From Methylococcales bacterium (GTDB lineage: Bacteria > Pseudomonadota > Gammaproteobacteria > Methylococcales > Methylomonadaceae): a stretch of DNA of 35,023 nucleotides. Numbering within the stretch: the stretch's first letter is position 1; each line of letters opens with the position of its first letter. The notes beneath the pieces were generated by a model, which worked only from the letters and a program-made list of their open reading frames with translations, did no database searches and was not told the DNA's origin. A program made the translations under genes and the position numbers. Of this stretch, positions 19,709-27,879 are shown one piece after another. The DNA is taken from positions 1-35,023 of the forward strand of contig QVQF01000114.1 of the NCBI GenBank assembly GCA_003584895.1. Reading direction: 5' to 3'.

Positions 19709-20128
19709 TCAAACCCAAGGATTAAGTATTTTTACACCTGTTGGTTTAAAATCTACGACATTGCGTGTAACCACGGTCATATTATGCACGATAGCAGTGG
19801 CGGCAATGAGCGCATCACGATCTGAACGAGGATCTGGGACATGTAACTTTCCACAACAAAGTGCTACAGCCGCATCGATAACAAGAATACGTCCTTCAAA
19901 AGCAGGTAATACATGATGATTAAGCCAAGTACGAAGCATCACCGCTTGTGCTATATCGCGTCGTTCAATTAAACCAATGCCCATTTCTAACTCAAGCAAC
20001 GTCACCACTGATAAATATAAATCAGTCGGTGCAACTTTATCCGCCCAAGCTTTTACATGAGGATTTATTTTAGTTGTTTTTGCTTTTCTTAGTTCAGAAA
20101 CGACGTTGGTATCTAGCAAACATTTCAT
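19709..20128 (-). CDS. vapC: PIN-domain toxin, VapC/FitB-like
   Basis: MKCLLDTNVVSELRKAK, LYLSVVTLLELEMGI, PDPRSDRDALIAATAIVHNMTVVTRNVVDF: PIN-domain acidic residue pattern. Confidence 0.93.
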   Translation of the reverse strand: MKCLLDTNVVSELRKAKTTKINPHVKAWADKVAPTDLYLSVVTLLELEMGIGLIERRDIAQAVMLRTWLNHHVLPAFEGRILVIDAAVALCCGKLHVPDPRSDRDALIAATAIVHNMTVVTRNVVDFKPTGVKILNPWV

Positions 20129-20349
20129 TTCAAATCAGCCGGATGAAACATAGTTGACGCTAAGCGGGGCGGATCAAAGTCAATATCAGCACCATCTGGC
20201 ATTGCCAGTAACTCAGCAATATTGGCTTGATTTTTATGTTGCTGTATATAGTCGGTTAATATTTTAACGATAGCTTCTTGAGCATTATGATAATGACTAA
20301 CAGTAATCACTTCATTAATTAAGGCGTCATCTAAGGTAATAATAGTCAT
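20125..20349 (-). CDS. vapB: VapB-like antitoxin
   Basis: 74 aa, MTIITLDDALINEVITVSHYHNAQEAIVKILTDYIQQ; ATGA overlap with the PIN toxin gene. Confidence 0.75.
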   Translation of the reverse strand: MTIITLDDALINEVITVSHYHNAQEAIVKILTDYIQQHKNQANIAELLAMPDGADIDFDPPRLASTMFHPADLK

Positions 20350-20489
20350 TATTTACTCCGTATGTTCAAGAAATATTCGGCAAAGGGCGTAAAGTCATAA
20401 GCCAGTGCATGTAGCCATTGATGCGCCACGGCTTTGGCTTCTATGCCTTCAGGTGCATAGTTAACAGCAGTAGGCAACAAGGCCTCTAT
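20349..20489 (-). pseudogene. Copy B of the duplicated coding segment; appears 5'-truncated by a palindromic repeat
   Basis: Minus-strand reading frame EALLPTAVNYAPEGIEAKAVAHQWLHALAYDFTPFAEYFLNIRSK*, stop TAA overlapping the vapB ATG (TAATG). Confidence 0.5.
20378..20489. repeat. ~112-bp direct repeat, copy B
   Basis: Matches 19515-19626. Confidence 0.9.
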
Positions 20490-20493
20490 GCCA

Positions 20494-20514
20494 GTCGGGG
20501 TTTGCAACCCCGAC
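20494..20514. repeat. Palindromic repeat GTCGGGGTTtgcAACCCCGAC
   Basis: Perfect 9-bp stem, 3-nt loop. Confidence 0.75.
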
Positions 20515-20592
20515 CGAAACGTTTGAATGCTTAAATCATTCCTGAAACGTTAAACATTAGGGAGATCTTATCGCGTTAACGCTACCGAGCGT

Positions 20593-20796
20593 TTGCTAGA
20601 CTTATTAAAGCACTTATAGTGTCTATCTGTCGATTGCTAGACCTATTCAAGCACTCATAGGGTCTATTTGTCGCTTGCTAGACCTATTCAAGCATTTATA
20701 AGGTCTATTTGTCGCTTGCTAGCCCTATTAATGCAGATTTAGGGCTAACTAGCGTTTGATAGACCTACTTAAAGCAATTTTAGTGCATAGGTACTG
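20593..20796. repeat. Tandem array of five ~41-bp hairpin-forming repeats
   Basis: Units start at 20593, 20634, 20675, 20716, 20756; consensus TTGCTAGACCTATTCAAGCAnTnATAGGGTCTATTTGTCGC; units 1-4 contain TAGACCTAT/ATAGGGTCTA-type inverted repeats; fifth unit is degenerate. Confidence 0.85.
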
Positions 20797-20870
20797 AACA
20801 AAGTGAAACGCATCATTTATAAATAATACGGCTCCTAGCGTCGGCAGCTATACACTGTATTTCATGGAGA

Positions 20871-22259
20871 CTACTTGCTGACTGATACTGAGTTAAGTAT
20901 GGCGTCTTTAAACCTAGCCTTGGTACTATCGCTTTCAAAGGCATGATCAATAATGGGTGCTGGATATGAGCCAGACTGATGTTTTTTATGCCATTGATGA
21001 ATGATTTTCGGAGTATAGGCTTTAAGCTCAGGTATCCATCGGTAGATATACTGGCAATCTGCATCAAATTTTTGTTGCTGCAACCAAGGATTAAATATTC
21101 GAAAGTAGGGCTGGGCATCACAACCTGTTGATGCCGCCCACTGCCAATTGCCATTATTAACACAGGGATCATAATCAACTAAATGCTGGGCAAAATAACG
21201 CTCGCCCCAACGCCAACTCACATGTAAGTCTTTCACTAAAAAAGAAGCGACGATCATTCTGACGCGATTGTGCATAAATCCCGTCGCATTAAGTTCACGC
21301 ATACCGGCATCAACGATAGGAAAGCCAGTTCTCCCATCCGCCCAAGCCTGAAAATAGTCCAGATTATTATCCCAATGCAGATTAGCAAACTTTTCTAAAA
21401 AAGCCTTACCAAATACCCTAGGGTAGTGATAAGCAATATGCGTAAAAAAATCACGCCAATAAAGCTGTCTTATTAAAGGGTGCTCACTACCCAAAGCATT
21501 GATTAGCGCATAATAAACTTCTCGCACTGAACAGGTACCAAACTTTAAATGCGCAGATAACTTACTCGTGCTATCCAAAACCGGAAAATCTCGAGTATTC
21601 AGGTAATCGGCCTGCTCAGCAAGCTGTTCAAGTATGCCTAGCGCTTGCAATCGACCACCTTTGCTTATCTCCACAGTAGCTTTACTAAACGACAAAGCTA
21701 CTTGTTCAATACTCACTTCAGAGGCTATAGACAAAAAGCGCTGCGCACTTAAGGCTTGCGGCAAGGCAACTGGAATCTGTCGGGCATTATTATAAAAAGC
21801 AGTAAACACTTTATAAGGCGTTTGGTCACTTTTTAGCGCCTGCTCAGGCTCAGTAAGAAGTGCATCTGCTAAGATATATAGCGACAAGCCTAGTTTTTGA
21901 CAAGTCTCTGCCAGCTCTGCATCACGCCGCCTGCTAAAAGGCGTGTAATCACGATTAATAAATACCGCTTGAATGGATTGCTGCTTTAATGCACAGGCAA
22001 TTACTTGATCAGGCAAGCCCTTATAAAGCGTTAGATTGCCACCGACGCTTTGCAATTGCTGATCAAGATCTGCAATTGACTGCAACATAAAATGCAGTGC
22101 GGGTTGGCTTTGATAAGGATGAGCGTCTATTTGTCTGGGGTCAAAAATGAAACAGGGCAAGACTTGCTTAGAAAGGCGTAAAGCTTCATTCAGCGCGGTA
22201 TTATCCTGCAAGCGTAAATCACGCCGAAAAATAAATAGGGATTTGTTGTAGACAGGCAT
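20871..22259 (-). CDS. phrB: Deoxyribodipyrimidine photolyase
   Basis: LFIFRRDLRLQDNTALNEAL; WRDFFTHIAYHYP; FPIVDAGMRELNATGFMHNRVRMIVASFLVKDLHVSWRWGERYFAQHLVDYDPCVNNGNWQWAASTGCDAQPYFRIFNP. Confidence 0.97.
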   Translation of the reverse strand: MPVYNKSLFIFRRDLRLQDNTALNEALRLSKQVLPCFIFDPRQIDAHPYQSQPALHFMLQSIADLDQQLQSVGGNLTLYKGLPDQVIACALKQQSIQAVFINRDYTPFSRRRDAELAETCQKLGLSLYILADALLTEPEQALKSDQTPYKVFTAFYNNARQIPVALPQALSAQRFLSIASEVSIEQVALSFSKATVEISKGGRLQALGILEQLAEQADYLNTRDFPVLDSTSKLSAHLKFGTCSVREVYYALINALGSEHPLIRQLYWRDFFTHIAYHYPRVFGKAFLEKFANLHWDNNLDYFQAWADGRTGFPIVDAGMRELNATGFMHNRVRMIVASFLVKDLHVSWRWGERYFAQHLVDYDPCVNNGNWQWAASTGCDAQPYFRIFNPWLQQQKFDADCQYIYRWIPELKAYTPKIIHQWHKKHQSGSYPAPIIDHAFESDSTKARFKDAILNSVSVSK

Positions 22260-22352
22260 TAACAGAGGCTAATCAAGCTGGTTTACGATTCATTTCAAGC
22301 CTTGAAATTCGGACATAGAACCTGCTTGGGAACGATGTGTAAGAGCTTCCTG

Positions 22353-22424
22353 TAGGTTGGGCTAACGGCTTTATCGTTAACCCAACATTGATGTTGGGTT
22401 GCGAAAAGCACGCAGCCCAACCTA
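22353..22424. repeat. Branched REP-like palindromic element
   Basis: Outer arms TAGGTTGGGCT (22353-22363)/AGCCCAACCTA (22414-22424); internal AACG/CGTT and AACCCAAC/GTTGGGTT hairpins. Confidence 0.8.
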
Positions 22425-22913
22425 GTAAAACAATTTATTGAAAAAGCTTTTTTCTTCTTTAGGCTTAGGTGCATTAAAGATAGTAAAGCCTTTATTTACT
22501 ATAGGTGCTTGTGTGCAATGGTAAGCGGCTGCATCGAATTTGATTTGTAAAGACCTAGGATTTTCATGTTCGGTCAGGTATTTTTCAACCTCTTCATCCG
22601 TTAAATCTTTTACCATATGATGAGCAATACAACTACAAGGCTTGGCGGCGCTTTCAGCATCTACGTCTTTATTAACAGAGTTTTTAATTTCTCTGGCCAC
22701 ACATTGAGCTGCGAAAGCATCTTCAAACTTATGCTTTTCGACCGCTGTTACCGTGCCATCATGACTATGATCAAAAGGATTAAACACCGTTTTCACGGGG
22801 GCCGCTTTAGCCGCTTTTTCTTTATCGTCTGAACAACCGACTACCAATAACGCCATTAGACTGATTGTTAACACAGCAAAACAAGATTTTTTTATAAATA
22901 CAGGTGCTTTCAT
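22422..22913 (-). CDS. Lipoprotein with one EF-hand-like motif and clustered cysteines
   Basis: Lipobox MALLVVGCSDD; DHSHDGTVTAVE fits an EF-hand loop; CVAREI, KPCSCIAHHM, AYHCTQ. Confidence 0.65.
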   Translation of the reverse strand: MKAPVFIKKSCFAVLTISLMALLVVGCSDDKEKAAKAAPVKTVFNPFDHSHDGTVTAVEKHKFEDAFAAQCVAREIKNSVNKDVDAESAAKPCSCIAHHMVKDLTDEEVEKYLTEHENPRSLQIKFDAAAYHCTQAPIVNKGFTIFNAPKPKEEKSFFNKLFY

Positions 22914-23053
22914 AAAGTTACATCGTAAAGGTTAAAGGGCTCAAGACTTAACTATCATGCCTTGAACTGGTCATTCAAAAGAGCAGAACTTTACCATTTT
23001 ATTAAAATGCATTCTAGTTCTGTTGCTGTTGTTATTAAATAACTGACATTACG

Positions 23054-23252
23054 TATCGTTCCCACGCTCTGCGCTCATCGTTATACACATCTCATAGTCG
23101 CGTAAGATGGACAGTTATGTAGGGTGGATAAGCTGCGCGCATCCACCGTTTATATCGGCAAAGGATGGGCATTTTAAAACAGCTGAAGCTGTTTTACTCC
23201 AAGCACACAGAATACTTGTGTATAACGATGAGCGCTCTGCGTGGGAACGATA
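23054..23252. repeat. MITE-like element with 36-bp terminal inverted repeats
   Basis: TATCGTTCCCACGCTCTGCGCTCATCGTTATACACA (23054-23089) vs inverse of 23217-23252, 33/36 matches; internal hairpins GGTGGAT/ATCCACC and AAAACAGC/GCTGTTTT. Confidence 0.75.
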
Positions 23253-23279
23253 AATTAAGCGCATCCTATAGCTCTAAAT

Positions 23280-23349
23280 GCTGGGATTCGTACCTCATCC
23301 CAGCCTACATCATACGTAGGCTGGGATGTAGCGAAAGCGGAATCCCAGC
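23280..23349. repeat. Nested palindromic REP-like element
   Basis: Outer GCTGGGATTC/GAATCCCAGC and inner 13-bp CATCCCAGCCTAC/GTAGGCTGGGATG perfect arms. Confidence 0.8.
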
Positions 23350-23401
23350 AATCGGAGTGCGGGAACGATATAAGAGCATCAAGCCAAACTAAGTGATGTT
23401 A

Positions 23402-24865
23402 TTAAATAGACAAACTTTCCCACATCGCATCAACTTTACTAATCACCTCAGGTGACATCACCATAGGTCGTCCCCACTCCCTGTTAGTTTCTCCTGGCCA
23501 TTTATTAGTGGCATCAAAACCCACTTTAGAACCTAAGCCTGACACGGGCGAGGCAAAATCAAGATAATCAATAGGCGTATTTTCTAAGATCGTTAAATCT
23601 CTAGCGGGATCCATACGGGTGGTAATTGCCCAAATCACATCTTGCCAATTACGGACATCAATATCTTCGTCAACGACAATAACAAATTTGGTGTACATAA
23701 ACTGGCGTAAATAAGACCAAGTGCCAAGCATCACTCGCTTAGCATGACCGGCGTATTGCTTTTTCATACTGATCACGGCCATACGGTAAGAACAACCTTC
23801 AGGCGGCAAATAAAAGTCAACGATCTCTGGAAATTGTTTTTGTAAAATCGGCACGAATACCTCATTTAAGGCCACACCCAAAACAGCTGGCTCATCAGGT
23901 GGTCTGCCAGTAAAAGTGCTGTGATAAATGGGCGCGACTCGCTGGGTAATTCTTTCTATGGTAAAGACCGGAAACTCGTCTACTTCATTGTAATAGCCGG
24001 TGTGATCGCCAAATGGGCCTTCTGGCGCTGTTTCACCCGGATAAATAAACCCTTCAAAGACGATTTCAGCACTGGCAGGCACTTGTAAATCATTAATCAA
24101 ACAATTAGCGACTTCAGTTTTACTCCCACGTAATAAGCCAGCAAAGGCATATTCTGACAAGGTATCAGGCACGGGAGTTACGGCCGCTAAGATGGTGGCA
24201 GGATCAGCGCCCAAAGCCACAGAAACCGGAAACGGTTTACCCGGATAAGCCTTTTGCCATTCTCTAAAATCTAAAGCCCCACCTCGATGCGCTAACCAAC
24301 GCATAATGACTTTATTTTTACCGATAACTTGTTGGCGATAAATACCTAAATTTTGTCGGTCTTTATTCGGGCCTTTAGTAATCACTAACGGCCAAGTAAT
24401 CAAAGGCGCAGCATCATCTGGCCAACAGGTTTGAATGGGATAATCGCTTAAATCGATTTCATCGCCCTCTCTAACCAATTCTTGGCAAGGTGGTGAACTC
24501 ACCAATTTAGGTGCCATATTCAACACTTGCTTGAACACTGGAAACTTTTCCCACGCGTCTTTCATGCCTTTAGGCGGCTCTGGCTCTTTTAACATAGCCA
24601 AGAGTTCACCTATGCCCCGCAATTCAGTAACCGATTCAGCGCCCATACCCATAGCCACACGCTTAGGCGTGCCAAACAAGTTAGCGAGCACAGGGATGTT
24701 ATAACCAATAGGATTTTCAAACAATAAGGCAGGGCCGCCTTGTTTTAAGGTGCGATCACAAATCTCGGTCATTTCCAGATAAGGATCAACCGGTACCGTA
24801 ATGCGTTTTAATTCACCTTGTTTTTCTAGTTGCTTGATGAAATCGCGTAAATCATGATATTTCAT
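23402..24865 (-). CDS. ubiD: UbiD family decarboxylase (3-octaprenyl-4-hydroxybenzoate carboxy-lyase)
   Basis: [46 protein letters not shown]-like [10 protein letters not shown], full-length 487 aa. Confidence 0.96.
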   Translation of the reverse strand: MKYHDLRDFIKQLEKQGELKRITVPVDPYLEMTEICDRTLKQGGPALLFENPIGYNIPVLANLFGTPKRVAMGMGAESVTELRGIGELLAMLKEPEPPKGMKDAWEKFPVFKQVLNMAPKLVSSPPCQELVREGDEIDLSDYPIQTCWPDDAAPLITWPLVITKGPNKDRQNLGIYRQQVIGKNKVIMRWLAHRGGALDFREWQKAYPGKPFPVSVALGADPATILAAVTPVPDTLSEYAFAGLLRGSKTEVANCLINDLQVPASAEIVFEGFIYPGETAPEGPFGDHTGYYNEVDEFPVFTIERITQRVAPIYHSTFTGRPPDEPAVLGVALNEVFVPILQKQFPEIVDFYLPPEGCSYRMAVISMKKQYAGHAKRVMLGTWSYLRQFMYTKFVIVVDEDIDVRNWQDVIWAITTRMDPARDLTILENTPIDYLDFASPVSGLGSKVGFDATNKWPGETNREWGRPMVMSPEVISKVDAMWESLSI

Positions 24866-26898
24866 GCCGCAATTCCGCTGTGTCTGAGCAAAGCATCTAT
24901 ATTTGGTTGACGACCACGGAAATTGATAAACAAATCCATAGCATCTTGGCTGCCGCCTTGTTCCAATATTTGTGTCAAAAAGGCCTGTCCAGTTTCCCTG
25001 TCAAAAATACCGTTTTCTTCGAACAAAGAAAAGGCATCGCTAGATAATACTTCCGCCCATTTATAACTGTAATAACCTGCCGCATAGCCGCCGGCAAAAA
25101 TATGCGAAAAACTATGCGCAAAACGATTGAATTCGGGCGGTGACATCACAGCAACTTGCGCTCTTATTTGCCCTAGGGTTTCATAGATACGTCCGCCTAG
25201 TTCAGGGTTATAGTCTTTATGAATTCTAAAATCGAACAGACTAAACTCTAACTGTCTGACCATAATCATGCCGGCCTGAAAGTTTTTCGCCGCGAGCATT
25301 TTCTTAAAAAGACTATCAGGTAAAACCTCACCAGATTGATAATGCCCTGAAATCAAGGCCAATGCCTCTTGCTCCCAACACCAGTTTTCCATGAATTGGC
25401 TAGGCAGTTCAACCGCATCCCATTCCACGCCATTAATGCCAGAAACGCCTAAATGGTCAACTAAAGTGAGCATGTGTTGTAGGCCATGACCAAACTCATG
25501 AAATAAAGTAATCACATCATCATGTGTGAGTAACGCGGGTATATCGGCCGTAGGTGCTGCAAAATTACAGGTTAAATAAGCGACTGGGATTTGAATATCG
25601 CCGCCTTTATTTTTACGACCGACACAATCATCCATCCAAGCGCCGCCACGTTTTTTAGCGCGGGCATATAGATCAATATAGAACTGTCCACGTAGCAAAC
25701 CGTTTTCGTCATGAATCTGGAAGAAGCGCACATCCGCATGCCAGGTGTCGAAATCCGTTATCTCGGTAATATTTAAGCCATAGAGTTTTTCTACTACTGC
25801 AAACAAACCTGGTAAAACTCGACTAATCGGGAAGTAGGACTTCACCTCTTCTTGGGATAGCTGATAATAATGCTGACGCATTTTTTCTGAGACGTAACCT
25901 ACGTCCCAAGATTGCAAATCATCAATGCTGCAATATTGCTGGGCAAAATCACGTAACTCTGCAAGATCTTTGTGTGCTTGTGGCCCTGATTTTAGCGCTA
26001 AATCTTCCAGAAAATGTATGACATCATCGGGTTTATTAGCCATTTTGGTCGCCAACGATAGCTCGGCATAATTGTTAAATCCCAATAGCTGGGCTTTTTC
26101 ATAACGCAACGCCAAAATCTGCTCCATGAGTTCAGTATTATCCCACTGTCCTGCCTGTGGGCCACGATCTGAAGCGCGAGTGGCATAAGCTTCATAATGC
26201 TCACTACGCAAGGTTCTGTCATCAGCGTAAGTCATTACCGCTTGATAAGAAGGGCTATGTAAAGTGATCAGCCAGCCTTGTTGATCTTGGCTTTCAGCGG
26301 TCTGTTTAGCGCTGGCTTTTGCCGATTCAGGTAATCCTGCTAAATCGTTTTCATCAGTGATGAGCTTAGACCAAGCATTGGTAGCATCGAGAAGATTTTC
26401 TTCATAGAGACTTGCAAGCTTAGATAATTCCTGGCTAATGTCTTTATAGCGCAGTTTTTTGTCAGACTCCAAATCAACACCTGACAATTTAAAGTCTCTT
26501 AAAGCATTGTTAAGCACTTTCTGTTGAGCCGGCTCTAGCGTCTTAAATTCATCACTATCGACCAGCATTTGGTAGGCATTACACAACTGAGCGTTTTGCC
26601 CCATTTCTGTAGAGTAAGCGCTAAGCATAGGTAAGCAGGCATTATAGGCTTCACGTAGTTCATCACTATTGACCACAGAATTTAAATGGCTCACCGGAGA
26701 CCAAGCTTTATTAAGCTTATCTTCAGCCTCTTCTAAGGGTTCAACCAGATTATTCCAAGTATATTGACTGGTCGCTTGTAATTGCTGATCGACAACTGCA
26801 CGCGCCTCAGCCAACAACTGGCTAATAGCAGGTTCAATGTGTTCAGGCTTAATCTCAGAAAATAAAGGCAAAACTGTCGTCGTTAATAAAGGATTCAT
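24862..26898 (-). CDS. prlC: Oligopeptidase A (M3 metallopeptidase)
   Basis: [11 protein letters not shown] zinc motif, [23 protein letters not shown]; 678 aa. Confidence 0.96.
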   Translation of the reverse strand: MNPLLTTTVLPLFSEIKPEHIEPAISQLLAEARAVVDQQLQATSQYTWNNLVEPLEEAEDKLNKAWSPVSHLNSVVNSDELREAYNACLPMLSAYSTEMGQNAQLCNAYQMLVDSDEFKTLEPAQQKVLNNALRDFKLSGVDLESDKKLRYKDISQELSKLASLYEENLLDATNAWSKLITDENDLAGLPESAKASAKQTAESQDQQGWLITLHSPSYQAVMTYADDRTLRSEHYEAYATRASDRGPQAGQWDNTELMEQILALRYEKAQLLGFNNYAELSLATKMANKPDDVIHFLEDLALKSGPQAHKDLAELRDFAQQYCSIDDLQSWDVGYVSEKMRQHYYQLSQEEVKSYFPISRVLPGLFAVVEKLYGLNITEITDFDTWHADVRFFQIHDENGLLRGQFYIDLYARAKKRGGAWMDDCVGRKNKGGDIQIPVAYLTCNFAAPTADIPALLTHDDVITLFHEFGHGLQHMLTLVDHLGVSGINGVEWDAVELPSQFMENWCWEQEALALISGHYQSGEVLPDSLFKKMLAAKNFQAGMIMVRQLEFSLFDFRIHKDYNPELGGRIYETLGQIRAQVAVMSPPEFNRFAHSFSHIFAGGYAAGYYSYKWAEVLSSDAFSLFEENGIFDRETGQAFLTQILEQGGSQDAMDLFINFRGRQPNIDALLRHSGIAA

Positions 26899-26985
26899 AA
26901 GTAAGCGGATAATAGTTGACTGCGTTGATGCGTTTTATAACACAAAGAGAGATTTATTGACTAGGACAGACTGACTATTCAGCCT

Positions 26986-27453
26986 TTACTTTTTTTGTTG
27001 GGGATTATAAAACACGGTTGTTTTTGATAAATGGTCATGCCAGCCACGACGGTCTTTATCAATCAATATCCATAAATAACCTAAACCGAAAAACCCCAAA
27101 GAAACGCTAGCAGTTACAAAGCGAACTAAGGCTTGAGTCCAGTTGAGTGTTTTTTTATCTTGCGTGAGTACTGTCAGTTTCCATGCGCGCAAACCCAAAG
27201 TTTGTCCGCCATGTGTCCAAAACCAACCATAAAAAAAGAAACTCACAACGACCAAATAGATACGATAAATCAGTGTGTGTTGATCAGTAACTGCCATGCC
27301 GGCAGTAAAAGGAAGTAAAAGTGCTGTTGCGAGGAATAAAAGAGCAATCAGCAGCAGAAAATCATAAGTTTGTGCCGCTAAACGACGCCAAAAGCTAGGT
27401 GCAGATAAAATATCGTGCCCTGGCTTTTGCTGTTTATTTATTTTCGAGGACAA
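26986..27453 (-). CDS. RDD family membrane protein
   Basis: FWRRLAAQTYDFLLL, WTHGGQTLGLRAWKLTVL, LIDKDRRGWHDHLSKTTVF. Confidence 0.9.
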   Translation of the reverse strand: MSSKINKQQKPGHDILSAPSFWRRLAAQTYDFLLLIALLFLATALLLPFTAGMAVTDQHTLIYRIYLVVVSFFFYGWFWTHGGQTLGLRAWKLTVLTQDKKTLNWTQALVRFVTASVSLGFFGLGYLWILIDKDRRGWHDHLSKTTVFYNPQQKK

Positions 27454-27632
27454 TTAACTTTGAATAAAGCTAGTTTTTGACCGAAATACATGCACATTGC
27501 CATTAAAGACCCCAGCATCACTAAAGAAAATAAGAATGGAGGCCTATGAAACAGAAGAATAAAAAAATCTGTTACAAAAATACTGGTTAATACTGGCTGG
27601 TCAATTAAGGCATTAAGAATCTTTTTTAACAT
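27438..27632 (-). CDS. Hypothetical small membrane protein
   Basis: 64 aa with two hydrophobic segments, overlapping the RDD gene start by 16 bp. Confidence 0.45.
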   Translation of the reverse strand: MLKKILNALIDQPVLTSIFVTDFFILLFHRPPFLFSLVMLGSLMAMCMYFGQKLALFKVNCPRK

Positions 27633-27879
27633 AACTACACCGTCCGGTATGCAAATAATAACTGCGAAAATTTAAAAAAATGGTTGCCTGATGTTTTATC
27701 TGTTTCTTGTACAATCGGTACTTGTAAAAATCAGTAGACAGATTTTACTATATCTAAAAGGGTAATGTAAAAGAAAAGAAAACAAGATTGATGGTAGGAT
27801 ACTCATATCTAATGATATGATTGCGCTATAACAGAAAACAAACAGGAATAACAACATTTTAAACTTTTTTAAAAAACTG

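Noticed and set aside
20593-20796. CRISPR array
   Set aside because: Units are contiguous 41-bp tandem repeats without unique spacers, and no cas genes are visible.
20813-21178. 121-aa minus-strand ORF
   Set aside because: Alternative frame overlapping the photolyase C-terminus.
23165-23392. 75-aa plus-strand ORF
   Set aside because: Runs through the palindromic repeat elements; translation looks like repeat artefact.
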